A stretch of DNA of 11,539 nucleotides, from contig JANQUX010000028.1 in the NCBI GenBank assembly GCA_030730545.1, positions 1 to 11,539 on the forward strand, written 5' to 3'. The position numbers were made by a program, and so were the translations under genes. Below, in pieces: positions 1 to 7,514 of the stretch. The notes below the pieces were generated by a model. That model searched no databases and was not told where the DNA came from. It worked only from the letters and a program-made list of their open reading frames with translations. How positions within the stretch are numbered: the first letter of the stretch is position 1; every line of letters starts with the position of its first letter. The DNA comes from Maribacter sp. GTDB taxonomy: Bacteria > Bacteroidota > Bacteroidia > Flavobacteriales > Flavobacteriaceae.

Positions 1-41
1 TTCAGAAATATAAAAATCAAAAAACTATAACCACCTCACCG

Positions 42-1478
42 ATGAACAAAAGAGATTTTATAAAAAACGCAGCGGCCTTGTCCACATTTGTATTATTACC
101 ATCAGGACTTTGGTCTTGTAAAAAAGAAGAAACGAAATTAACCAGACTTCGTACTGCGCATATTGGTGTTGGTAATATGGGAGCTGAAGATTTAAAGGCA
201 ATTTCATCTCATAATAAAGTTGACGTAACCGTATTGTGCGACGTTGATGCAAACAACTTGGCAGAAGCTAAAAAGCTACATCCAAATGCAAAAACATATA
301 CCGATTACAGAGTGATGTTAAAAGAAATGGGCGATGAAATTGATGCTGTTGTGGTTTCTACGCCTGATCACACACACGCCCCTGCTTCAATGATGGCAAT
401 GGAAATGAACAAGCCAGTCTATTGCCAAAAACCATTGACTCATTATGTATCAGAGGCTAGAGCAATGAACAAATTGGCAGAAGAAAAAGGCTTGGTTACC
501 CAAATGGGAATACAAGTACATTCCTTTTACGATTACAAACTAGCGACCTTACTAATACAATCGGGTATTATTGGTAAAGTACATACAGTACGTGCATGGT
601 CGCCGAAAGATTGGGGCTATGATGGTGCCGAACCAACAGGCTCAGACCCTGTGCCAGAATCATTAGACTGGAATTTATGGCTTGGAACTTCAGCAGAAAG
701 ACCATATAAAGAAGGTTTTTACCACCCAGGAAATTGGAGGAAATTAGTGGATTATGGCTGTGGCACTTTAGGTGATATGGGCGTTCATATCTTTGACACA
801 CCGTATAACGCATTAGACCTTCAAGTTCCAATGACTATTAAAAACGAATGTAGAGAACCAAACGGATTCGGTTTTCCGCAAAACAATATTGTGACTTACG
901 AATTTCCGCAGACCAATTATACTACCGAAACATTAAAATGGGTTTGGTACGATGGTCCGGGTGCACCAAAAGACCATGTGGACTTAATTCTACCAGGAGC
1001 TGAGAACATAACAGATTCAAAAGAAACTTCTGATGATTCTATGGAAGACAAAATGTCTTTGAAAACCAAAACTGCAGGTGAAGGTACATTACCAGATCAA
1101 GGCGCTATGTTCATTGGTGAAAAAGGTAGACTATTGCTACCACACTTTATGCAACTACCAAAGAAGATAGTAGATGGTAAATATGTAGATATTTCAGCAG
1201 AAATAGCAGCAGTAGAAAAAGCGAATAATATGGATAAACCAATTCGCGATTATGATTTGGAGGGACCTAAACATTACCACCAATTTGTAGATGCTTGTTT
1301 AGGCACAGATAAGACTACCGCTCCATTTTCATATGCATCAAGGCTTACAGAAACCATATTACTTGGTGTAATTGCCGGCAGGTTCCCAAATCAGGTTTTA
1401 CATTGGGACAGTGAGAATGCAAAATTCGCCGAAGAGGAGGCAAATGCTTTCTTAGCAGGCGATTATAGAAATTTCTAA
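42..1478 (+). CDS. Gfo/Idh/MocA-family oxidoreductase, predicted lipoprotein
   Basis: This is an NAD(P)-dependent sugar-type oxidoreductase (478 aa). The N-terminus is an export signal: a twin-arginine-like KRDFIK (residues 3-8, with K in place of the first R), a hydrophobic stretch, and a lipobox LWSC with Cys26 as the likely lipidated residue. A Rossmann fold follows, with GVGNMG (42-47), an acidic strand end CDVD (66-69) and STPDHTH (106-112). The family's EKP motif appears as QKP (129-131), keeping the catalytic-type Lys130. A GDMGVHIFD segment with His249 lies in the C-terminal domain. Family members oxidise or reduce sugars and inositols; exported ones such as GFOR carry a tightly bound cofactor. 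The start is chosen because the signal peptide begins exactly there; the frame is open to the window edge upstream but has no other ATG. A terminator follows the stop. Family call is firm; substrate and final location are inferred. Confidence 0.92.
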   Translation: MNKRDFIKNAAALSTFVLLPSGLWSCKKEETKLTRLRTAHIGVGNMGAEDLKAISSHNKVDVTVLCDVDANNLAEAKKLHPNAKTYTDYRVMLKEMGDEIDAVVVSTPDHTHAPASMMAMEMNKPVYCQKPLTHYVSEARAMNKLAEEKGLVTQMGIQVHSFYDYKLATLLIQSGIIGKVHTVRAWSPKDWGYDGAEPTGSDPVPESLDWNLWLGTSAERPYKEGFYHPGNWRKLVDYGCGTLGDMGVHIFDTPYNALDLQVPMTIKNECREPNGFGFPQNNIVTYEFPQTNYTTETLKWVWYDGPGAPKDHVDLILPGAENITDSKETSDDSMEDKMSLKTKTAGEGTLPDQGAMFIGEKGRLLLPHFMQLPKKIVDGKYVDISAEIAAVEKANNMDKPIRDYDLEGPKHYHQFVDACLGTDKTTAPFSYASRLTETILLGVIAGRFPNQVLHWDSENAKFAEEEANAFLAGDYRNF

Positions 1479-1496
1479 ATCAATTATTAAAACTTC

Positions 1497-1520
1497 AAAA
1501 CCACTTTCGAGTGGTTTTTT
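1497..1520 (+). terminator. Rho-independent terminator after the oxidoreductase gene
   Basis: A perfect 9-bp stem (1497-1505 with 1510-1518, core CCACT/AGTGG) closes a TTCG tetraloop (1506-1509) and runs directly into a T tract reaching 1521. It begins 18 bp after the preceding stop codon. The outer A-T pairs overlap the T tract, so the G/C-containing core is five pairs long. It should end most transcripts of the first gene, so the next gene would need read-through or its own promoter. The nearest -7-like element in between is TATATTTA (1527-1534), which lacks the final G and is too weak to call. Confidence 0.8.
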
Positions 1521-1564
1521 TATATGTATATTTAAAGAAACGGACCGCTAACTACTTACTCAAA

Positions 1565-4500
1565 ATGACAACAATCTATACAAACATTTTTAGATTTGCT
1601 CTTTTACTCATTAGCGTTCTATTGGTTCAAAGTTGCACCGAAAACAAACAGCCAATACTTCAAATAAAGCCTCATACCACTATTGCTTTTATAGGAAATA
1701 ATTTAGGATCAAGAATGTTGAATTATGGAAGTTTAGAAACAGAATTGCAATTGCGCTACCCAAACGATTCTTTAATTATAAGAAACATGTGCGATGGTGG
1801 CGACACTCCGGGTTTTCGTCCGCATTCGGGGCGTGTTTCCCCATGGGCTTTTCCTGGTGCAGAAAAATTTCAGACAGAATTAGCACAGAATTCTGGTAGC
1901 GAAGGAGTTTTTGAAACTCCAGATGAATGGCTTTCACGATTAGAAACTGATATAATTTTAGCCTTTTTCGGCTACAATGAATCTTTTGAAGGAATTAGCG
2001 GAGTAGAAAATTACAAGTTAGAGTTAGATGCATTTATCAAACATACGTTGAAACAGAAATATAATGGAGTTACCGCTCCGCAATTAGTAATCGTTTCGCC
2101 TATTGCTTTTGAAGATATTTCAGACCATGTTGATGTGCCAAATGGAGTCTCAGAAAATGAAAATCTAAACCTGTATGCCAATGCGATGAAAGAAGTCAGT
2201 AAGGCTAACAATGTTCCTTTTATTGATGTGTTTAACCCAACAAAAACTTGGTTTCAAAATTCCGATAAAGATTTGACCATAGATGGCTCTCAAATGAATA
2301 AAACCGGATATGATAAATTCGCTAAACTTTTAGCTGATGAACTTACCGGAAATAAAGCTATAAAACCTGAAAATAAAAGAATAGCTACAAACGAAGCTAT
2401 CAACGAAAAAAATTTTTACTGGCATAATGATTATAAGATACCGAACGGAGTACATGTTTTTGGAAGACGTCATGCACCATATGGTACTGATAATTATCCG
2501 TATGAAATCAAAAAAACAAGAGAACTTACCGCAATAAGAGATTCGTCTATTTGGGCTACCGCTCAAGGCAATACTTATGATATAAATTCAGCTGATGCCC
2601 TAACAACTCAGCTACCTCCTGTAAAAACCAATTACAATTTAGCAAATGGCGAAGATCTTTTACATTATAAGTATGGAGAGGATGCAATTAAAACCTTGAC
2701 CGTACCCAATGGGTATAAGGTTGAGTTATTTGCCTCTGAAAAAGAATTCCCCAATTTGGCTAACCCCGCACAAATATCTTTTGACAACAAAGGTCGATTG
2801 TGGGTCGCTACCCTGCCCTCTTATCCACATTACAAGCCAGGCGACCCAAAGCCAAATGATAAGATAATTATCTTAGAGGACACCGATAATGATGGTAAGG
2901 CAGACAAGGAAACGGTATTTGCAGATAAATTACATTTACCTATCGGATTTGAATTTTCACCAGAAGGCGTTTATGTCAGTCAAGGCACCAACTTAAAACT
3001 GTACAAAGATACCGATGGAGATGACAAGGCCGATAACGTTGAAATAATTCTGAGCGGATTTGATGACCATGATACCCACCACGCCATTTCGGCATTTTGT
3101 GCAGATCCTTCTGGAGCATTTTATATGTCTGAGGGTATATTTCTTCACACGAATGTTGAAACCTCATACGGACCAGTTCGAGCCACAAATGGTGGATTTT
3201 ACAGGTACAATCCGCAACGAAAACATTTAGAGCGCACATTACAAGTAGCCATTCCGAATCCCTGGGGAATTGCTTTTGACGAATGGGGACAAGATTTCTT
3301 TTTACACACCTCAGGCCCCAAAGTAAACTGGATGATGCCAAGCTCGCTAAAACCAATTTATGGTATTGCATCTCCATTGACCGAAGAATTGATTGAAGAA
3401 GCACATCGGGTTAGACCAACTTCTGGAATGGAATTTATATCTAGCAGTCATTTCCCTGACGAAGTTCAAGGAGATATGTTATTAGCAAATTCTATCGGTT
3501 TCTTAGGTTTAAAGCAACATCAAATGATGGAAGATGGTACAGGCTACACATCTAAACATAGGCAAGATTTAATAACTAGTACCGATTCAAATTTTAGACC
3601 TGTTGAAATGGAATTTGCGCCAGATGGGTCATTATATATTGTTGATTGGCACAATGTACTCATCGGGCACATGCAGCATAATGCACGCGACCCTTTACGA
3701 GATCACGTACATGGAAGAATCTACAGAATCACCTACCCTTCTAGACCTCTAGTAAAACCCGCCAAAGTTGATGGAGCTTCTATAGAACAGCTACTCGAAA
3801 ATTTAAAATTACCAGAGTATCGAACTCGATACAGAACACGTCGCGAGCTAAGAGGTCGAAATACCGATGAAGTTTTAAAATATTTAAGTACTTGGGTTAA
3901 TAATTTAGATAAAAACAATAGTAATTATGACCACAATCGCCTAGAAGCTTTATGGGTTTCATGGGGCATGAACAAAGTAGATACAACACTTTTAGAATCA
4001 CTACTAAAATCTGATGACCATAGAGTTCGTGCAGCAGCAGTTCGGGTAGTACGGTTTATGGGGCACCAATTAAATAATGCACAAGAATTGATGAAATCTG
4101 CTGCCGCCGATAACCATGGTAGAGTTAGATTGGAAGCCATTACCGCAGCATCTTGGTTACCTAAATCGGAAGGTATAGAAATATTGGAAGTCGCCAAAAA
4201 TTATCCTCTAGACAAATGGATGCAAGATTCTTTCAGTTTTGCCGAAACAAGATTAACAGGTAACTTTCTTGAAGAAAATAAAGAACAAATTCTAGCATCG
4301 CACCTAAAAGGAAACGATTTAGAAGTCTTCGCAAAAGGAAAGAAAATTTACGAAACAGAAGGCTATTGCATAACCTGCCACCAAGAAAGTGGCGCAGGTT
4401 TACAAAAAGCGGGCTACCCAACCTTGGTAGGGCAAGAATGGGTTTTAGGAGATGAAGAACGATTGATAAAATTAGCATTACATGGACTTTACGGACCAAT

Positions 4501-4726
4501 GAATATAATGGGCAATCAATATGAAGGCCAAGTACCTATGATGGCTTTCAAAGGACTTTTAAAAGATGATGAAATTGCAGCAGTTCTTACTTATGTTAGA
4601 AATTCTTTTGGCAATAAGGCATCAGTTATTGACCCCAATAAAGTGAAAGAGGTCAGAGAAGCAACTAAGGATCGTAACAGTTTTTATACCCCAGATGAGT
4701 TATTAGAAGAGCATCCCATGAAATAA
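1565..4726 (+). CDS. Multidomain lipoprotein: SGNH-like, PVC-type propeller, HEAT-like, cytochrome c
   Basis: A 1053-aa predicted lipoprotein. I chose ATG 1565 over an in-frame GTG at 1511 because that GTG lies inside the terminator stem, whereas ATG 1565 starts a clean signal peptide ending in lipobox VQSC (Cys24). Residues about 38-260 form an SGNH-hydrolase-like domain: GNN (44-46) replaces GDS, GYN (136-138) is kept, and DGSQ (240-243) replaces DxxH, so esterase activity is doubtful. Residues about 380-722 match the PVC-type 'membrane-bound dehydrogenase' propeller: GYKVELF from 383, two calcium-site-like repeats DTDNDGKAD (439-447) and DTDGDDKAD (482-490), and the ending RDPLRDHVHGRIYR (708-721). 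About 790-890 is HEAT-like. A C-terminal cytochrome c has CITCH (935-939), with Met992 or Met993 as the probable distal haem ligand. The architecture suggests a periplasmic or surface electron acceptor for sugar oxidation; the substrate is unknown. The ThuA-like gene follows after 20 bp. Confidence 0.88.
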   Translation: MTTIYTNIFRFALLLISVLLVQSCTENKQPILQIKPHTTIAFIGNNLGSRMLNYGSLETELQLRYPNDSLIIRNMCDGGDTPGFRPHSGRVSPWAFPGAEKFQTELAQNSGSEGVFETPDEWLSRLETDIILAFFGYNESFEGISGVENYKLELDAFIKHTLKQKYNGVTAPQLVIVSPIAFEDISDHVDVPNGVSENENLNLYANAMKEVSKANNVPFIDVFNPTKTWFQNSDKDLTIDGSQMNKTGYDKFAKLLADELTGNKAIKPENKRIATNEAINEKNFYWHNDYKIPNGVHVFGRRHAPYGTDNYPYEIKKTRELTAIRDSSIWATAQGNTYDINSADALTTQLPPVKTNYNLANGEDLLHYKYGEDAIKTLTVPNGYKVELFASEKEFPNLANPAQISFDNKGRLWVATLPSYPHYKPGDPKPNDKIIILEDTDNDGKADKETVFADKLHLPIGFEFSPEGVYVSQGTNLKLYKDTDGDDKADNVEIILSGFDDHDTHHAISAFCADPSGAFYMSEGIFLHTNVETSYGPVRATNGGFYRYNPQRKHLERTLQVAIPNPWGIAFDEWGQDFFLHTSGPKVNWMMPSSLKPIYGIASPLTEELIEEAHRVRPTSGMEFISSSHFPDEVQGDMLLANSIGFLGLKQHQMMEDGTGYTSKHRQDLITSTDSNFRPVEMEFAPDGSLYIVDWHNVLIGHMQHNARDPLRDHVHGRIYRITYPSRPLVKPAKVDGASIEQLLENLKLPEYRTRYRTRRELRGRNTDEVLKYLSTWVNNLDKNNSNYDHNRLEALWVSWGMNKVDTTLLESLLKSDDHRVRAAAVRVVRFMGHQLNNAQELMKSAAADNHGRVRLEAITAASWLPKSEGIEILEVAKNYPLDKWMQDSFSFAETRLTGNFLEENKEQILASHLKGNDLEVFAKGKKIYETEGYCITCHQESGAGLQKAGYPTLVGQEWVLGDEERLIKLALHGLYGPMNIMGNQYEGQVPMMAFKGLLKDDEIAAVLTYVRNSFGNKASVIDPNKVKEVREATKDRNSFYTPDELLEEHPMK

Positions 4727-4746
4727 ATAATCATAAAATAGATCCT

Positions 4747-5730
4747 ATGAAATTAAAATATATAGCACTACTCTTTATAAGCATACTAACCGCATGTGGA
4801 GAAAAAGCCAAAGAAAAGACAGCAACGAAAACTGAAGAAACCAAACCACTTCATATTGTTTTCGTAACTGGTGAAGAAGAATACCGATCAGAAGAATCAT
4901 TCCCCATGTTGGCAAAATTAGCAAAAAGAGAACTGGGCGCAAAAGTTACCGTTGTCTATTCCGTAGATAGTTTAGGCTTCATTGACCCTAACAGAACTGA
5001 TCATATTGCAGGGCTTGAAGCTTTAGAAACAGCAGATTTAATGGTGGTATTTATGCGTTTTAGAAATCTACTAAAGGGCGAACGAGATTATATTACCGAC
5101 TACGTAGAATCTGGCAAACCAATAGTCGGTTTTAGAACATCTACCCATGCCTTTAAATATGATAATGATTCAACGTTAACCGAATTCAATGAAGCTTGGC
5201 CCGCAAAGGTTTTTGGTCAACAATGGATTACGCACCATGGTCATTTTGATGATGGTAAATTTCCTGTAACCAAAATATCAATAAAAGAAGGTCATGTTGA
5301 CAACCCAATTTTAAAAGGATTTTCAGAATTCGAAGCCTACAGCTGGTTGTACCATGTAGATGGTGGCGATTGGAAACTTCAAGGAGATAGTGAGCCTTTT
5401 CTTATGGGGCTCTCCACAAAATCGCAACATGAAATCGATGGCAAATTAGAAGAGTTCTCTTTAAATAACCCAGTTGCATGGACCAAAAGCTATACCGGAA
5501 CTTCAGGTAAAAAAGCAAGAGTATTCTTTACAACACTTGGGCATCCATATGACTTTAAACTACCCGTTGTTCGTAAAATTGCAATGAACGGAATCTATTG
5601 GGCATTAGATAAAGAAGATAGTATTCCTGCAGACGGCGTAAATGTAACCTTAGAAGATCCCTTCTTACCCAACAATTCAGGGTTCGGTCAAAAATTCAAA
5701 AAGAATCAAAAACCAGAGTCGATACAGTAG
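4747..5730 (+). CDS. ThuA-like domain lipoprotein
   Basis: A 327-aa protein with a short lipoprotein signal ending in LTAC (Cys17), a Lys/Glu/Thr-rich linker (18-34), then a ThuA-like domain with the class I glutamine-amidotransferase-like fold. Visible hallmarks are the first strand HIVFVTGEEEYR (36-47), GFRTSTHAF, THHGHF (162-167), PVAWTKSY, and LGHPYDF (264-270) followed by a helix with the RKIAMNGIYWAL segment. ThuA from rhizobia works with the Gfo/Idh/MocA-type ThuB in converting trehalose and related disaccharides to 3-keto sugars. This protein lies in the same cluster as a Gfo/Idh/MocA protein and a cytochrome, which fits that theme but does not prove a substrate. It is probably cotranscribed with the preceding gene (20-bp gap). 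The C-terminal tail after about residue 290 is low in complexity and probably disordered. No terminator was found after the stop. Confidence 0.88.
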   Translation: MKLKYIALLFISILTACGEKAKEKTATKTEETKPLHIVFVTGEEEYRSEESFPMLAKLAKRELGAKVTVVYSVDSLGFIDPNRTDHIAGLEALETADLMVVFMRFRNLLKGERDYITDYVESGKPIVGFRTSTHAFKYDNDSTLTEFNEAWPAKVFGQQWITHHGHFDDGKFPVTKISIKEGHVDNPILKGFSEFEAYSWLYHVDGGDWKLQGDSEPFLMGLSTKSQHEIDGKLEEFSLNNPVAWTKSYTGTSGKKARVFFTTLGHPYDFKLPVVRKIAMNGIYWALDKEDSIPADGVNVTLEDPFLPNNSGFGQKFKKNQKPESIQ

Positions 5731-5780
5731 TACTTTACTAAATGTATGCTAATAGTTTTATGCGCTCTTTTAAAATGTTC

Positions 5781-5788
5781 TATTTTTG
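5781..5788 (+). promoter_or_regulatory. Candidate Bacteroidota -7 promoter element
   Basis: TATTTTTG fits the TAnnTTTG -7 consensus described for Bacteroidota sigma factors at every fixed position. It sits in the 71-bp gap after the ThuA-like gene, 13 bp before the TTG start of the OstA-like gene. No clear TTG-type -33 box lies 17-23 bp upstream; the nearest is the T-run TTTTATG at about 5756-5762. If real, transcription would begin around 5793-5796 and leave a 5' leader of only a few bases. The match is short and in AT-rich DNA, so chance is possible. Confidence 0.4.
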
Positions 5789-5801
5789 AAAAAAAAGTAG
5801 A

Positions 5802-7505
5802 TTGAAAACCCTTTGCGCGTCCATCTTGTTATTTTTAACTTTCACAATTTTGGGTATAGCCCAAGATGCTAAAAGTGAAGAAGAATCAAAACAAATAAAT
5901 ATTGTCTATGGTGCCAACTTCACAAAAAATGAAGCTGAATACCCAGGTGCATCTATATTTAGTAAAGATGATCGACAAGTACAATTTGAACATCAAGGTG
6001 CCGACTTATGGTGCGATGTTGCTATTTACTACCAATTAGAGAATCGATTAGAAGCTATAGGAAATGTTGTTCTGAAGCAAGGTGACTCCGTCGAAATGAC
6101 GAGTAAAAAAATCAACTATTTAGGTGATATAAAATTGGCAAAAGCATGGGGCAATGTTGTTTTGACAAACTCAGACATGACGCTCAGAACAGACACCCTT
6201 CGTTTAGATCGCGAAAAGCAGGAAGCTTTTTATCAAGATAATGGAACCGTAATAGATTCTGCTAATACTTTGACCAGTAAAATTGGCAAGTATTTTATGG
6301 AGCTTAAAAAGTATCAATTTTTAGATAGTGTACACGTAAAGAATCCGGAATATACTTTAGATTCTGAGCAGTTGGATTACTACACCACTTCTAAGAATGC
6401 TTACATGTACGGTCCGTCCACCATTAATGGCGAGACTTACAAAATATATTGTGAAAGAGGATTTTACGATACTAAAATTGAAAGCGGCTACGGAATTAAA
6501 AACACCCGAATAGATTATAATAACAGAATTATTGAAGGTGATAGTGTGTACTTTAACAAAGCAAAAGAATTTGCATCTGCTACTAATAATATCACTGTAA
6601 CAGACACCATCAATAACGGAATAATTAGAGCACATTATGCCGAAGTTTACAAGGCAAAAGATTCAGTTTTTGCTACACGTAGAGCGGTTTCTATTTCGGT
6701 ACAAGAAAGAGATTCACTTTACGTACATGGCGATACTTTGATGGTAACCGGTAAACCAGAAAATAGAATTCTACGTGCTTTTAGAAATGCAAAATTCTAC
6801 AAAACCGATTTAAGCGGTAAATGCGATAGCATACACTCTGCCCAAACAACAGGCATTACTCAATTAATTAAAAATCCGATTATTTGGAACGGTGCCAACC
6901 AAATGACCGGTGATAGCATTCACCTAAAATCGAACTTAGAAACTGAAAAATTAGATTCGCTTAAAGTATTACAAAATGCATTTATTATTTCGTTAGATAG
7001 TGTCAGCATGACGGGCTACAACCAAGCAAAAGGAATCAACCTTTACGGTCAGTTTATTGAAAACGAATTAAAGATTATCGACCTAGTTCAAAATACTGAA
7101 GTAGTATACTATATGTATAATGATGATGATGAACTTATTGGCATCGATAAAACGGTATGCAGTAAAATACGCATTACTATGGCAGAAAATGATATCGAAG
7201 ATCTTACATTTTACACTGATCCCGACGGCGATATATTTCCTGAAAAAGATTTACCTGAAAATAGTAGAATATTAAAAGGCTTTATTTGGCGCGGCGATGA
7301 GCGTATTCTTACCAAAGAAGATATTTTTGACGAAGACGATAACAATTTAAAACTTGTTGTTATTAACGGCATTGACAACCCTATTGATATTGATGCCGAA
7401 GAGCAACAACGAAGCAAAAACGCTACCGACCCTATTAACAATATTCCAGGACAGGATAAAGCAACAGATCCGAAAAAATCTGGGAATCCGAAAAAAATAA
7501 AATAA
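5802..7505 (+). CDS. OstA/LptA-like periplasmic protein
   Basis: A 567-aa exported protein of the OstA-like family. Start: TTG 5802 is the only usable codon, because an in-frame TGA lies at 5787-5789 and the codons between are AAA, AAA, AGT and AGA. It opens a good signal peptide with likely cleavage after LGIA (Ala20/Gln21) and no lipobox. The mature protein is a run of short beta-strand repeats typical of the LptA/OstA beta-jellyroll, such as AIGNVVLKQGDSVEM followed by AWGNVVLTNSDMTLRTDTLRLD, and later EGDSVYFNKA and TGDSIHLKSN. In proteobacteria such domains carry lipopolysaccharide across the periplasm. At 567 aa it is about three times the length of E. coli LptA, in line with OstA-like proteins of Bacteroidota. 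The C-terminal portion is acidic (YNDDDEL, DEDDNN) and ends in a Lys/Pro/Asn-rich tail, probably disordered. A role in LPS transport is family inference. The aminotransferase starts 9 bp downstream. Confidence 0.85.
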   Translation: MKTLCASILLFLTFTILGIAQDAKSEEESKQINIVYGANFTKNEAEYPGASIFSKDDRQVQFEHQGADLWCDVAIYYQLENRLEAIGNVVLKQGDSVEMTSKKINYLGDIKLAKAWGNVVLTNSDMTLRTDTLRLDREKQEAFYQDNGTVIDSANTLTSKIGKYFMELKKYQFLDSVHVKNPEYTLDSEQLDYYTTSKNAYMYGPSTINGETYKIYCERGFYDTKIESGYGIKNTRIDYNNRIIEGDSVYFNKAKEFASATNNITVTDTINNGIIRAHYAEVYKAKDSVFATRRAVSISVQERDSLYVHGDTLMVTGKPENRILRAFRNAKFYKTDLSGKCDSIHSAQTTGITQLIKNPIIWNGANQMTGDSIHLKSNLETEKLDSLKVLQNAFIISLDSVSMTGYNQAKGINLYGQFIENELKIIDLVQNTEVVYYMYNDDDELIGIDKTVCSKIRITMAENDIEDLTFYTDPDGDIFPEKDLPENSRILKGFIWRGDERILTKEDIFDEDDNNLKLVVINGIDNPIDIDAEEQQRSKNATDPINNIPGQDKATDPKKSGNPKKIK

Positions 7506-7514
7506 GTCTTTGAC

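Noticed and set aside
1..41. Possible end of an upstream gene (frame 1 reads to a TAA at 28-30)
   Set aside because: Only nine codons are visible, AT-rich and without recognisable sequence; any random frame could look like this.
1527..1534. TATATTTA as a possible -7 promoter element for the cytochrome gene
   Set aside because: The final G of TAnnTTTG is missing and no -33 box is visible; the site sits in very AT-rich sequence.
2976..3404. 142-codon open frame on the minus strand within the cytochrome protein gene
   Set aside because: Opposite strong family motifs of the propeller; the translation shows no domain and no likely promoter.
5728..5740. Small inverted repeat TAGTA-CTT-TACTA at the ThuA-like gene stop
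   Set aside because: Five mostly A-T pairs and no T tract; too weak for a terminator.
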